NCBI RefSeq assembly: GCF_964019385.1
Contig: NC_088644.1
Coordinates: 22,595,866 to 22,659,865 of the forward strand
Origin: Sycon ciliatum
Lineage: Eukaryota; Porifera; Calcarea; Leucosolenida; Sycettidae
Reading direction: 5' to 3'
Length of the DNA: 64,000 bases
Each line of letters starts with the position of its first letter. Positions within the stretch are counted from its first letter, which is position 1. The translations under genes and the position numbers were made by a program. Shown here one piece after another: positions 13,701-24,595 of this stretch. The notes under the pieces were generated by a model, which saw nothing but the letters and a program-made list of their open reading frames with translations, made no database searches and was not told where the DNA came from.

Positions 13701-16700
13701 CATTTAGGCACTTTCTGTCCAGCATCCCGACGGCTATTTTAGGTGCAGTTCACGTCAAACTGTTCGCACGGACTTCAATCATTCCTCAGTGGAGTACAAC
13801 TCTGTCGATTCCAGTTTTGAGTATGGTGCTGGAGCACCACAAGCCCATTCTAGAGTCTGCTAGCAAGTCTGCGTACTGGATGGAGGACACAGCGAGCAGC
13901 ACCAAGCTCCGTCAGTCATGCTGCGCCATTGCTGCTGTTCTCAAGCATACCGTGTCGGAGGTGTTAGACTTGCTGCCGCTGGCGTATCGCATGGTCGCCA
14001 TCTTGCAAACCACCGGCATGCTCCTTGCCCAGAGTGAATCTGCCGTGGCCGATATTGCGCTGATCAAGGAAGCCAGCCAGCTGTCAGAGCGGGAACTTGC
14101 ACCTAAGATCCTTGAACAGCCAGAGGAGAGCGCCATCGCACAGACTATGACGGCACTGGCCGGTGTGATGCACCAAGTGCACAAGTACAACCAGCAGCTC
14201 GCGGCAAGCACAGATACTGCTGCTGCTGCTGCACAGGCCAACTCCAACCCTACTGGCGCATCACAGGACACAGTAGCATCAACAGAATCAGCACCGTCGG
14301 AATCAGCAGCAACGGTAATAACGTCTGGGCATGTTGCTTTCACGATGCACACATGCAGTTCTCATGAGCAGCATGAGAAACACCTGGCACAACGACTTGC
14401 CCAACAGTGTAACCATGAAGAGAGACGGCAGTCTGCTAAGCAGAAAATTGAGTCTTACGGTACGACACCCGACATCCTCCTACGTGCCTCCCAACATGCC
14501 AACAAAGGTAGCAAGACGAGGACATTCGATCTGCAGCTGAAAACAGAAAAGGGCAAGTGCAAGTGTTGTGTTTCTGCTATTAGGTGATAGCCATTGCTTA
14601 GTTTGTAATGTTGCAATGTTGTACTTTTGCTTGATGGAAGTAATTTAACGATATCAATAGTCTCCACATCCGGAGCCGTCTCTTTGACCTCATACTCATA
14701 GGTATCATGCCTCGTTTTCCCCTCCCTCCCCCACACACACACCCCACCCAAAGAAAAGGCCCATGAGTTGCACTTCAGCTGCATTCGATTGTGGAAACTG
14801 GATCCCGATCCCCGCAGACCAGATCACTTCGATCGGACGGATACAATAGTCCTTATGCACGTTGTACAGATGTACGAAGTTCTGTACTAGGGCCGTAGGT
14901 GTGTACATACCCGGTTGGGTGTTCATTGTGTGATATACATGCGCGTTTGACCCAGTTAGCCTCATAATTCATGGCAAACAATCGCTTTTCAAGCTTCTTC
15001 ACTTTGGGATTGAACTAATGGCTAGCTGGATCTCTGCCAGAAAAAGGTTTTCGTATGAAATGCCTTCAGGGCCCATTTCATAGTGGGAATAGCAGGAAAC
15101 ACGATAGGGTCCTGCGCATTCAACACCCAACCGGGTCTACGGGATTATACGAGATTCTACGGGATTTCGTGCATCTGTACGACGTGCATAAGGCCTATCG
15201 AATGGGCACATATATCCGTTTCATGACCTTAGCAACCATGTTGCTGCAGCTCATCTCGTGCTATTTCGTGGTACTGTAAAACATGTAATTTTAGGTGTGT
15301 TAAAATTTCGGTATCAGGGACCTGCCAAGTTTCCGGTGTGACGTAGGTGACCAGCTTTCCCTTCACATACTGTGCATGCTCTAGTGTCTTTTAGGTGTGA
15401 TTTAAACGAAATCACCGAAATTAAAGGTACACCAAAAATATCGTGTTTTACAGTATCTGTACGCATTATGGTGAACTCTTGACCTAGTGTACGCATATTT
15501 GGAGTTTTCAGTAGATACCATGCAAAAAAATTTCGGGGGTAACGGCCTCTTTTGGGGGCAAAATAAAGTCATGTAGACATGAAAAAAATTGAGATACCAT
15601 GAAAGGTAAAATAGAATTTTATTCAAGTACAATTCATTGGGAAACTCCAAGAAATTCCATGCAAATGAATCCGTCAAATCCGGCTCTGTGAGGTGGGTTG
15701 ACTGGATCCGACTCCGTGGGACCGGGATTCGGATTCGTACAATCGAACGTGTACGAATTTGGCGAATCAGGATCCGGGGCCCACGGATTCGCACAATCGA
15801 ACATACCCTTAGAGATTCGTCGTATCCGTGAAGCTATGTTTATTCGTGATAGGCGTCGGTCTGTGAACAGGGACTGTGGAGGCTTCTGTACAAGGTGTGA
15901 AACTGTTACTCTTGTGATTGTACAGTGTTTGTGTCAGTGCTTGGGCTGACTGTATGTGTTGCGTTGTCCCCAGCATGTGCAAGCCTGTTTGTGTCAGTGC
16001 TTGGTCTGACTGTATGTGTTGCGTTGTCCCCAACATGTGCAAGCCTGTTTGTGTCAGTGCTTGGTCTGACTGTAGGTGTTGCGTTGTGCCCAACATGTGC
16101 AAGCCTGTTTGTGTCAGTGCTTGGTCCGCAGGCTGCATGTAGGTGTTGGTGTATTCTACACAGTCATGTACATGTAGTTCTGTGGCCATGACTTGTTGTA
16201 ACTGTAGCTAGACAATGTATCACTCTGCCTTCACATATGTCCACTGAGATTCTATTGAAGCCCCCACATACACACACACCCGCACGAACACACCTTACCG
16301 CTGAGACATACACCACCTACACTTACCTCCTTCCTATTCTTTGCCTAACATATTCACAGCAATATGTTAACTTTTTCAGTGTCATTAGTTGTTGCCTTCA
16401 TACATGTAGTTCAATAAGCACCTATGCAATGGATATTTTGTCATTTATTATCCTGATGATGGGCCCGGCCCGAAAATTTGGTGTATTTGGAACAAACCGC
16501 GAGGGGACAACAATTTGATAACCGCAATCAGTAATACCAGCTGGATCGACATTTGTGTACACTTTATTTATGTATTAAATCTTAATTTTAATTATTTGAA
16601 TGGCAGTGAAGAGACCGTTTTTGGAGTTGAGAAGTGAAGTTTTCTAAATGTGTAAGTGGCTGCATTGGAGTTTGCGGACAATTAGGAAAGTTTACCCTTA

Positions 16701-19700
16701 GAGATTATTGAAAAAATTATATCAATTACCGTAAACCGTGAAATTATTGCGATGGTCTAATTTCTGCGAAATTCGCGACCGCGTGGAAATCGCGAAATTT
16801 AGACAGCGCGAAAAGGAGATCCATAAAAGGTTTAGCATGAATGCCACAGTAGCAAATTCTGCAATCGCAAAATTAAAACCTCGCAAACCTGTCCGGATTC
16901 TGAAAACGCGAACTAAAAACGCCGCGAAAATTTCACGCTTTACAGTACCGTAAAATGCCGTTGATTCGCACCTTCTCTAATTTCCGTCTCCTGTCGAATT
17001 TGTGTCTGTGAGGCGATTTCGGCGTATACACCGAGATATGTTTTTGAATCAACGCATGCACTGCTGTACACTAGTACGTGCCAGTGCACGGTGCAAATGT
17101 GCACAATCCAGCATGCCAAGTCCGGTCTTCTGCTTTGTTGTATGTTGCACTGCACTTGACCGACTTGATCGTATTCCCGCCCCGTTGGGAAGCAACGGGG
17201 GAGGGGGAGCAACGGTACTTTACGGTTCTTCCATCTAATCTTGCCCTGCGTACCATGTTGAATATGAGTGCAGGTTGAGTAGTGATAGTTAAAGCCCTTA
17301 TAGCCTTGAGGTCTACCGGCAACTATCGGCCGCTGCGTAGTGATTTTAATTCTCTTTCTTTTCCTTCTTTCTTCTTCTCTTGGTCGTTTTATCGTGCAAT
17401 TGCAGATGCCGCTGGCGTTACCCAGTCACCCGGGTCTGACAGCAGGACAGGTGAGCATGCAACTTCTAGTGACACGGCAACAAGTTTGGCAGCAGCAGCA
17501 AGCAAATTCGCCGAAGCTAGCTCCCAGGCACCTGCTCCAGGGTGGACAGCTGATGGTGATCGACGGCGTCAACACCAAGACCATGGGGTTGAGTCTGCCA
17601 CTAGGGCCAATGATGAAGGGGACGATGCTGTCTCTGAGGAGACGACACTACGCCGCATTGTGGAAATGGAGACTGCGGCACAGTCTAGCCCTCGCTACGT
17701 CCAGGAGCACGAGCTTGCTGAGTTTGATCGCGCTGCGAAGGCTCGCCGTCAAGACTTGGACGAGAACGACGACGCAGCGGAGATGAGAGCAGACCGGCGA
17801 CCGCGTGTTGATTATGATGAGCTCAGCCGCGCCAATTTCACCTTTGATGGCTTCAACACTCTGAAGAATTCGCCCACGTGCACTGCCAAAGACAAACACG
17901 GTGCTGCTGGACCAGGCCGTGTCAACATTGACGTGTCACTCAAGCGCCTTAACCCGGCCGCGTACCAAGCACGCGAGAGCTTTGGACTGTCGGAGTACGT
18001 GCCACTTTACTCCGGCCATTGCTCGTGCACATCTCCGTTCTGCAAGAAGTGCATCAACCCGCTCGTGGCACCGGATGTTGTCCAGTTTGGCTACAAGGAC
18101 GGTTTGCAGGTATCCAAGAAGCGTAGCTCCAAGTCGGAACGTGCACGCCAGAAGGAGCTGAACCGCTTGGCGAAAGTCAAGAAGAAATCTTCAATATCAG
18201 GTGCACAGCAGGCTAAGCAGCCCTTGCCAGTGGAGAAAGACAAAGGTAGTGCCAAAGATCTGGAAAAAAAAGTAATCAGGTCTGAGAATGAAATCCCTCA
18301 GCCAGCTGTGAGCACCCTGAAAGAGGCCCCCACAGACTCGACTAGTCAGGAGCAGCCATCAGATGCTGCACCACCGTCACCAGTAAGCTTAGCAGCAGAT
18401 CAAGCGGACCGTCCTCGGTCCTCTCCAGTAGACGGGAAGCGGGTGAGAACAATCAGTGATGATAGCAGTGCTGTTCAGGTAGGATGCCATGATCACAGTA
18501 TTGTCAGGAATTGCGATAGCCCCGCTGATCATGAGTTACCTATGGCAAGAAGCAATTGTAGACTTGATGTAACAGAGCCTGGTACCGCTGCACCCTGTTC
18601 TAGCATGTGCAGTGACAGTGGTGACGTTTACACCACGGGCAGCAATGCATCAGCTGCAGACCAAAAGAACACTGATGAGTCCGCACGAAAGGACACTGCC
18701 AATGAGATACTTCTCACAACAGGCCGCCATGATAGTAACCATGGTGATGATGATGCTGGAGATAATGATGACGGCGCAAACTGCGATCAGGACGCTTCGT
18801 CGCCATCGTCGTCGTTATCGTCGCCCAACATGCAGACTAGCAGCAGTGACCAGACCAGCCGTAAGCAGCAGCAGCCGCCGCGGCTCAACACCTGCTCACA
18901 CTGCGCCACCGTGGAGCCGACGAGAAAGGCGTACAAGAAGTGCAACAGGTCAGTTGTTATTCCCGTGTACACTCCTCTGTCCATGTCACCACCTGGACAC
19001 TCAGCGTGACAACACTGAATATAAAGATTTTTTTTGAAAATGATGTTACTTCCTTCACCTGAGGTTCTCCACTCACAATACTCACAATGGTAAATGGGAA
19101 GTTGCCGCTCGTTTGTTTGCCTGTGCACTGGCATGGCATGTGGCTGCGGCTTGTGGACCGGTTGGACAGTCATGTATCAGCAGTCTTCAAATTGTACGTA
19201 TCCTCTTCGGTGGCATCTGCATGCATTACACCATACATATGTTGACTGTCAATGCATTTTCCCTTTCAAGACTTGGTTTCTCTTTCCGTCGTATACAGCC
19301 ACCATCTGTTGTAATCCTTATCAAATTCATTGGGCCCGTTGCCTCCCGAAGTCAAGTGGTAACTTACCTGTTAACCAGTCGCTCGGTCCAGCGCACAGCA
19401 CGCTGCTATCTTTGCTGATATTTGAGGTTGCGGTTGTCAGTTCGTCACGCTCTAGTGCTTGGACCCAGTGCTGACCATGCGTGTATTCCTATGCACGGCG
19501 ATTTCTTGTTTTTCCTCCAGGTGCACAGATCCCCTAACTACACGTTACTACTGTTCACGGGCGTGCCAAGGTAATATTTGTACGAATACTGGTTCTACAT
19601 GTACAGTACCGTAAAGTACCGTTGATCCGCACCCTGTCCATTTTCTACCTGTGAAGCGACTTCGGCGTATACAACGAAATACGATGTTGAACCGACGCTT

Positions 19701-20470
19701 GCACTGCTGTACACAATACGTGCCAATCCAGGATGAAAATGTACACAATCCAGCCCATCGAGTCTGATCCTCGACGTTGTTGTACATCGTACTGCACTTC
19801 ACAGCCTTGATCTAATTCCCGCCCCCTGCCGAAAACCAGCTGGGAAACGACATCGCGTGGGGGGGGGGGGATCAACGGTATTTTACGGTAGTACAGTGCA
19901 GCGTGTCCTAAGGCGATCGCAGGGGACCCCTTCAACAATGTGATCCCCTTGTCAAGGCTCATTTGACTGGAAATAACATCACTTGGTGTCTTGTTAGAAG
20001 TTGTTACGTACCCTTATTGAAAGTATGTGTGTGGCGCTCAATACCGTAATACAAGGCACTACGGTGCATCGCTTCAATAATAATAATAATAAAACAGGTC
20101 GCGTATTGAAGCAGCATAACGATAGATGTGCAAAGTCATGATGCCTGGTCCGCTTCTGTCCTGGGTTCACTACCCCGTGCGTTGCAGCCGCGAGCAAAAC
20201 CAGCTCAGGCTGAGAGTTCCCTCCATGATTGCTTGTTCAAAGCGCGCATCGCTTCAAGGTGTATTTTGTTGGCAATATCAATATCTGGGGGAATACATCG
20301 CATACTTTGCCGGCCACCGCCATCCATTCGGCTCTGTTCCGGAAAACAGTGAACTCTGGAGGTTGAGTAGCTTATGTGCTTGTCATGTGTACCTTTCGTG
20401 TTTCTTCTCTTCTACAGCCTCTGACTGGAAGGCTCGCCATCGGCGTGAGCACAGAGATGAAGTGGGATAG
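5165..20470 (+). CDS. large MYND zinc-finger protein, about 1313 residues
   Basis: Exons read by eye: 5165-5365, 6455-6577, 8162-8231, 10206-10304, then either 11251-11281 or 11802-11832, 11986-12037, 12788-14507, 17406-18948, 19521-19570, 20418-20470. All phases close when only one of the two 31-nt exons is used, giving 1313 codons plus stop. The C-terminal 54 residues form a MYND zinc finger split over three exons: C1262, C1265, C1278, C1281, C1291, C1295, H1304, H1308, with the usual YYCSR.CQ..DW core. One residue more than usual separates C1295 from H1304, and the last ligand is His. Exon 8 (573 codons) is mostly hydrophilic helix with an Ala/Ser-rich tail. Exon 9 has a short Cys cluster near residue 970, a basic stretch after it, and an acidic, Ser-rich low-complexity segment. 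MYND fingers usually bind proline-rich partners. I do not recognise the N-terminal 1200 residues and assign no function. Confidence 0.82.
5729..5830 (+). repeat. dispersed repeat B, copy 1
   Basis: It shares the wording 'gatagcgaacaa...acatagcaac...acttgtg..ggg.ttacacca' with copies at about 36810-36955, 40853-40990, 44500-44560 and 52293-52400. Ends are not defined. It lies in intron 1 of the MYND gene. Confidence 0.65.
6358..6420. repeat. (GT)n microsatellite
   Basis: Interrupted GT repeat ending about 35 bp before the acceptor of MYND-gene exon 2. Similar tracts precede exons 4, 7 and 8 (10075-10170, 11932-11960, 12625-12720). Confidence 0.9.
6790..7798. mobile_element. pogo/Tc1-like element (TA target), split by insertion
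   Basis: Ends CAGTAAAA(T/C)..CCC are inverted and flanked by TA at 6788-6789 and 7799-7800. Nearly all its right side is displaced by a second element at 7021-7781, leaving only 14 bp of right terminus. No transposase frame remains. It lies in intron 2 of the MYND gene. Confidence 0.7.
7021..7781. mobile_element. Harbinger-like element, TTA target, nested
   Basis: Inverted ends GGGTTGGTTCACATA are flanked by direct TTA at 7018-7020 and 7782-7784. The interior has GC-rich words (gccgg) repeated in both orientations. It sits inside the TA-flanked element 6790-7798. Confidence 0.8.
8557..9796. mobile_element. Harbinger-like element, TAA target, host of a nested element
   Basis: Inverted ends GGGAGCATCTCATAAGTTCG are flanked by TAA at 8554-8556 and 9797-9799. 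Subterminal regions, including a 'gggg.taggggggta' tract and 'tcgaaatgcgttacg', are also mirrored. It lies in intron 3 of the MYND gene. Confidence 0.8.
8978..9619. mobile_element. nested element, GAGGGGACGGCT ends, TA target
   Basis: Inverted termini GAGGGGACGGCT are flanked by TA at 8976-8977 and 9620-9621, inside the element 8557-9796. No transposase is recognised. Confidence 0.72.
10436..10583. repeat. 20-bp perfect hairpin flanked by direct repeats
   Basis: Arms 10451-10470 and 10479-10498 are perfectly complementary around an 8-nt loop. The surrounding text ACCAGTAGATACTAGCA occurs at about 10436 and again at about 10567. It lies in intron 4 of the MYND gene. Confidence 0.85.
12088..12522. 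mobile_element. MITE-like repeat, GCGGGATTC ends, copy 1
   Basis: The left end GCGGGATTCGCGGAAG and the right end CTTCTGTGAATCCCACG are inverted. The interior, rich in gcgatgcga and 'gaaaccgggaaatcc', is shared with 30545-30800. It lies in intron 7 of the MYND gene. Confidence 0.65.
14845..15205. repeat. imperfect inverted repeat, about 110-bp arms
   Basis: The left arm (tgtacagatgtacg...acccggttgggtgtt) reappears reversed at about 15120-15200. It is probably a decayed MITE or foldback in intron 8 of the MYND gene. No target duplication could be assigned. Confidence 0.55.
15274..15453. mobile_element. MITE, CTGTAAAACA ends, TA target
   Basis: Inverted ends CTGTAAAACA are flanked by TA (15272-15273, 15454-15455), with AT-rich 'ttaggtgt/acaccaaaa' subtermini. 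It belongs to a broad set of TA-flanked C(T/C)GTAAA elements in the window. Confidence 0.75.
15926..16135. repeat. 60-bp tandem repeat, about 3.5 copies
   Basis: A 60-bp unit (tgtttgtgtcagtgcttgg...aacatgtgcaagcc) repeats with few mismatches. Sixty is a multiple of three, so open frames persist on both strands. Intron 8 of the MYND gene. Confidence 0.95.
16470..16600. mobile_element. fragment of repeat C with an empty MITE site
   Basis: It contains GATAACCGCAATCAG-TAATA-CCAGCTGGATCGAC, which matches in reverse the sequence around the MITE in the RPL35 intron (25386-25750), but without the MITE. It is the unoccupied version of that insertion site. Confidence 0.75.
16729..16945. mobile_element. 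MITE, CCGTAAACCGTGAAA ends, TA target
   Basis: The inverted ends CCGTAAA(C/G).GTGAAAT are imperfect. The flanks are TA at 16727-16728 and TA at 16946-16947; the right TA is also the left TA of the next element. Confidence 0.7.
16948..17225. mobile_element. MITE family D copy 1 (CCGTAAA.T.CCGTTGATC)
   Basis: It is homologous along its length to 19609-19888 and to the outer parts of 27527-28884. Inverted ends read CCGTAAA(A/G)T.CCGTTG. It starts right after a TA shared with the preceding MITE. Confidence 0.78.
19609..19888. mobile_element. MITE family D copy 2
   Basis: A 280-bp uninterrupted copy, TA-flanked (19607-19608, 19889-19890). Its interior includes 'gcgtatacaacgaaatacgatgttgaa', which serves as the empty-site reference for the copy at 27527-28884. 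It lies in the last intron of the MYND gene. Confidence 0.82.
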
Positions 20471-21631
20471 TGCATGCTCACTGCCTGGCACTGTGCTCAA
20501 AGTATTGACCTGAGCCGGGTAGGATCCTGCCATGATTTGTTTTTTCCATCTATTTTGTTGCATCAGTGGTCATACTCTTCACATCTCTTGCCGCTCCTGC
20601 ACAGTTCTTGCTTTGTCTTTCTGGCGAGTGCTAGAGACCCCAGTGTGACCTACGCATACACCACACACTCGGACTCTGCCTTTAGTTTACACCAGGGAGT
20701 GGTACGAACTCCATGCTGCTTTACACCAACCAGCATCCACACCAGCATAACAGTGGCTTGGTTTGTGCGATGTGTCGTCCCACCCGTCCGATTGCCAGCG
20801 GTTTGTGGTGTTGAAGTTCTCGGCGGACTGCTGCACTTGAAAACCTTATGTTCAACATCTTCTCTATTATCACTCATGAAACGAACAACAGACCTCGCGC
20901 TCTGCTGTCCATCTGATCTTGATCAGCATATTTCCTCATGCAAAGCGTTAGTGCTTTGATACATAGTAATCCTCACTTTTCAGAACAAGCTCTGTGGCTG
21001 GACCACGTTATAGAAGACCAAAGTTTCCCATGTTTCGTTTTTTATTGAATTATTTTTTATTGATCGTGTCTGTCTTTGTACTGCACAAAACACACACTAG
21101 CCCGCTATCATCGTCCATCCATGTGTTTTAGACGAATGGTGAAGAAGCATGGAACTTTGGAGTCTCGTTCGAAATCATTGTGTTCTCTGCTTGCATTGTA
21201 GTAGCATAAGTGACTTTTTATTTCACAGAGTGAGCTGTTTTAGGTGATAACTCTGGTGAGGAACTTGTGCTTGAAAATCTTGTTGATCCTTTTCCTGGAA
21301 CGCAGAGGCTGATTCTACTCGTGTAGCCACGAGTACATAACCCTGAGGGTATGGTACTCTTGATGTAACATATACCATAGTGTCTTGTATTGAAGCCGGT
21401 CTCGTTTAGAAGCCTGATTTTCAAGATACACAGTTGGTACATGAGCCTGGTTGTAGCACTAGTTATATACACAGAAATATGTGATTCGAATAGAACCCTG
21501 ACTTGAATAGAAGCCTAGCACTGACATCGGCTTCTAGTCTACAGGATTTTAAGCCCAGCTTTATGCGACATTACGGTAGAACTGGCACATGACTTGTATA
21601 CATTTATTGCATTGTTGCATTTCATTCTAAT
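20471..21631. other. 3' flank of MYND gene, no gene recognised
   Basis: Probably 3' UTR and intergenic DNA. The 161-codon open frame starting at 20474 shows no domain and overlaps the stop-codon region of the MYND gene. Confidence 0.4.
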
Positions 21632-21668
21632 CAGGGAGTAGTACAATATGGTATTGTACTACTCCCTG
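21632..21668. mobile_element. 37-bp palindromic hAT-like mini-MITE, copy 1
   Basis: A perfect palindrome with a 3-nt centre and CAGGGAGT ends, flanked by the same 8 bp, ATTCTAAT, at 21624-21631 and 21669-21676. An 8-bp duplication and CAGGG termini are hAT hallmarks. Confidence 0.85.
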
Positions 21669-21985
21669 ATTCTAATCTTGACATGCATCGTGATCGAAAT
21701 GCATGATTCATAATGGGAGACGGCTTGATCACAATGGCACCGGAAAGTTCTCGGAAATGCATACAGGATGTAGATCAAAGCTCGCTCGGCCGCACCACGT
21801 GCTGTATGTGTTGAGAAACACAACGAGCTTTATGAAGTAACTTAGTTTCGCTTGTGCACGTGGGGGGGGGGGGGGAGCAGATTTCAGATCGGCTGAGATC
21901 GCTCTTGGGTTTGACGATGAACTTTGATCACCATCACACATCCGCAACGTACAGAACTATACAACAATGCAATGGTAGTTACAAG

Positions 21986-22023
21986 CAGGGAGTAGTAAAC
22001 TACCGGTAATTTACTACTCCCTG
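21986..22023. mobile_element. 38-bp palindromic hAT-like mini-MITE, copy 2
   Basis: CAGGGAGTAGTAAA arms around a 10-bp centre containing ACCGGT. Flanks are GTTACAAG (21978-21985) and GTTACAAC (22024-22031), matching at 7 of 8 positions. Confidence 0.83.
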
Positions 22024-22767
22024 GTTACAACTATAATTATGACTGTACCTATAAGTGCAGAGGCTGAGCAGTAAACAAGGGCTTGTCCAGCTAGGTTTCA
22101 TAAATGCCGTGGCAAAAACAATGCTATAGACAGTATAGTTCTGGTTGGGATAGGGCAGAAAATTAATATTCTGGCAGGGCGACATAAAGATGACAACACT
22201 TGAGCAAAATAGACACTCGAAATGTGCAGTGACAATAAGCCCATCTAAAGCATGAACTTCGAAACGTGTGCAATAGAGTGATTAAAAATTAAAAGCACGC
22301 GGAAGTATTCTCGAGGGAATAAAACGATTTGGATAACAAGTGCCACCTTGATTAAGAGTGAACATTTGGGCTGCTTGAGCAGAGTACATGCATGTGTCTT
22401 GCGTCACTACAGTGAACGAAAGCAAGAAACAGTGATTCATACAGGCCTGACAGAATCCCACGATACTAGGCCGAGGCGATACACACATGCAAATAACAGA
22501 TGGATGATAATCACGTCAACAGTCCAGTGGCCAGTGATACCAGGCCAAGGGAGGGGGCTGACATCTTGTACCATTAGACGTGATCTTGGGTGAAGGTACT
22601 CGGAATAAATAGAATACAACTTGGAACACTCATATAAAGGGTGGAACGGAACGGAACAAGGTACTCAAAGGGCAATCAATGAGGATAACCTAATCATTCT
22701 CAGTGCTGATTAGCTCCACAGCATGAAAGGCTGTGGTGCGATACGACATAGCACTTGAAGCAAGACT

Positions 22768-24072
22768 TCAGGCATGACTTTCTTGAATGAGATTGGAGGA
22801 ACTGCTAGGAAGCATGCTTGCGGTCTCGGCAATACCAGAGTCTAACACTAGGCGGTGCGCAGGCTGACTGGCTGCATTCACATCATATACCACACTGGGA
22901 TCGGCAGCCAATGATCCTCTTGACAGCTCGTGGCTGGGTGTCGGCGGCAACGGTTGGTCTTGGTAATCAACGAATGAAAACTTAGCCGGATTGTTCACTA
23001 CAGACAATGGATTGGGTGCACTCATACCCTGCACAGCACCCAGGAAGTCTCGTATCACATCGCTATAGTTTGGAGCAAGGAAGGTGTTGTTGTGCCCACC
23101 GCCTGGTACGGAGAAGAAGAACTTACGCGACTGGCACGCTTCATACAGAGTGTGCATCATTGCCGGCGGAACCACTCGGTCGCACTGCCCCGACACAAAC
23201 AGGGCAGGCGCCTTGATATCACGGATAGCGTCGCGCGACGAGAAACGATTGCGAAGCATCCAGCCGGGCAACTTGGCAATGCATGAGTGGAACATACACG
23301 CGCCCATGTCAGCAATGCTGGTGAACGAGTTGACGATAATTAGTGCCATGATCTTTCGCTGGCATGCTGCCGAGCTGGCGAGCTTGGTAGCCACCGCGCC
23401 ACCCAGCGACACTCCAAGCACAACAATCTTATTCGTATCTATATCAGTGCGCGCTAGCAGCAGGTCCAGACCTGCATGAGCATCCATGGTCAAACCATGC
23501 TCGCTGACACGCCCATCGCTTCTCCCGTACCCTCGGTACTCAAGCAGCAGCACATTGCAGTGGCATTCACTGTACAGGCGCTGTGCATGAGGAAGCCTGT
23601 CGCCTATGTTGCCGGCATTACCGTGAAAGAATAGAACGGTCGGGGCTGTGGCCAGTAGGCTTCCCTGATGCTTTATAAAGAAGGCATTGAGCCGAACACC
23701 ATCCTCTGTTACCAGCTGAATGTTTTCGTATGGCAGAGCGCAAGCTGCAGGCGTTCTCACTAATAAGCGGGACCGTTCTGGATGGTCTGGGTGATAGAGA
23801 AGCATGTCTTGGACTTCATATACCACACCAGCAATGGTGAGGAGAAGAAAGAAAAACATCAGATACCCTCCGTAAAGCCAATTGAACAGAAAGATGGTGA
23901 GCAGGGCATAACTGCAGGAACTCCAGAAGTAATTCGAAGCAACATTGCTCCACACCGTGTTCGGAAGCTTCATGATGCGTCCCGGGAGAGATACCTGCAT
24001 AAACCGGATAGCAACGAGGCTAGCCTGCCGAATAGTTCGCCAGCACATCAAGCAGAGGTGTACAAGTTTCAT
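22768..24072 (-). CDS. ABHD13: ABHD13-like alpha/beta hydrolase
   Basis: A single-exon frame of 434 codons. A strongly hydrophobic stretch at residues 52-84 should be a membrane anchor, followed by the YEVQDMLLY..P motif that opens the catalytic part in ABHD13. The hydrolase core is complete: HGNAGN at 150-155 (oxyanion region), EYRGYG.SDG at 178-187, nucleophile S222 in GVSLGG, acid D298 in SGQCDRVVPP and H327 in GGGHNNT. The family is a membrane-bound serine hydrolase (BEM46/Bem46-like), with depalmitoylation activity reported for relatives; the substrate here is unknown. The protein is longer than the vertebrate homologue (about 337 residues) by about 30 N-terminal residues and a C-terminal tail of about 80 Ser/Pro-rich residues after the core. 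Met34 is a possible alternative start, which would put the anchor near the end as in other ABHD13 proteins. Confidence 0.93.
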   Translation of the reverse strand: MKLVHLCLMCWRTIRQASLVAIRFMQVSLPGRIMKLPNTVWSNVASNYFWSSCSYALLTIFLFNWLYGGYLMFFFLLLTIAGVVYEVQDMLLYHPDHPERSRLLVRTPAACALPYENIQLVTEDGVRLNAFFIKHQGSLLATAPTVLFFHGNAGNIGDRLPHAQRLYSECHCNVLLLEYRGYGRSDGRVSEHGLTMDAHAGLDLLLARTDIDTNKIVVLGVSLGGAVATKLASSAACQRKIMALIIVNSFTSIADMGACMFHSCIAKLPGWMLRNRFSSRDAIRDIKAPALFVSGQCDRVVPPAMMHTLYEACQSRKFFFSVPGGGHNNTFLAPNYSDVIRDFLGAVQGMSAPNPLSVVNNPAKFSFVDYQDQPLPPTPSHELSRGSLAADPSVVYDVNAASQPAHRLVLDSGIAETASMLPSSSSNLIQESHA

Positions 24073-24595
24073 TCAAGCTGTCTAACTTGATCCCTACACT
24101 AAACTGGTAGAGAATAGCAACGGAGCATAGGTGTGCCAAAATAATTTCGCGATCATTTGAATAGACCCTCTCTTTCGGCTGGGACCATCCTATTGGATCT
24201 GATACCCTTTGGATACACACAGACACACGCTAGTCGGCAAGCAACTCAGTTACTGAAACAGCTCAGCAACTAACTAACTTCTCATCAATCAATCATTCGC
24301 AAAACGAAGGCATACATGTACAATGACATTATGTACTACTACACTGTCTTGTTTGAGTAAACTAGTTTTGAATCTTGAGTAAAATCTCGAGGTGTTTTCT
24401 TGTTGAACACGTCATTTTTCAGATCCATGAGCAATGAGTAATGCAATACTCATCGCCTGGATCGGAAAACGTCATACCAATTCAATGATTTCTGCAAAAC
24501 TTATGTGGTACATTTTGCAAAATTACCATTTCCTTTATATCTGCGCATGCGCCCAGGTTCAGCCTTTCTTCTTTGGTAGCCATAATTCTACAGCA
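24073..24595. promoter_or_regulatory. bidirectional promoter, ABHD13 and RPL35
   Basis: 523 bp separate two divergent start codons. At 24542-24552 is TGCGCATGCGC, a perfect palindromic NRF1-type site. A pyrimidine run at 24563-24574 resembles the 5' terminal oligopyrimidine tract from which ribosomal-protein mRNAs usually start. Confidence 0.6.
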
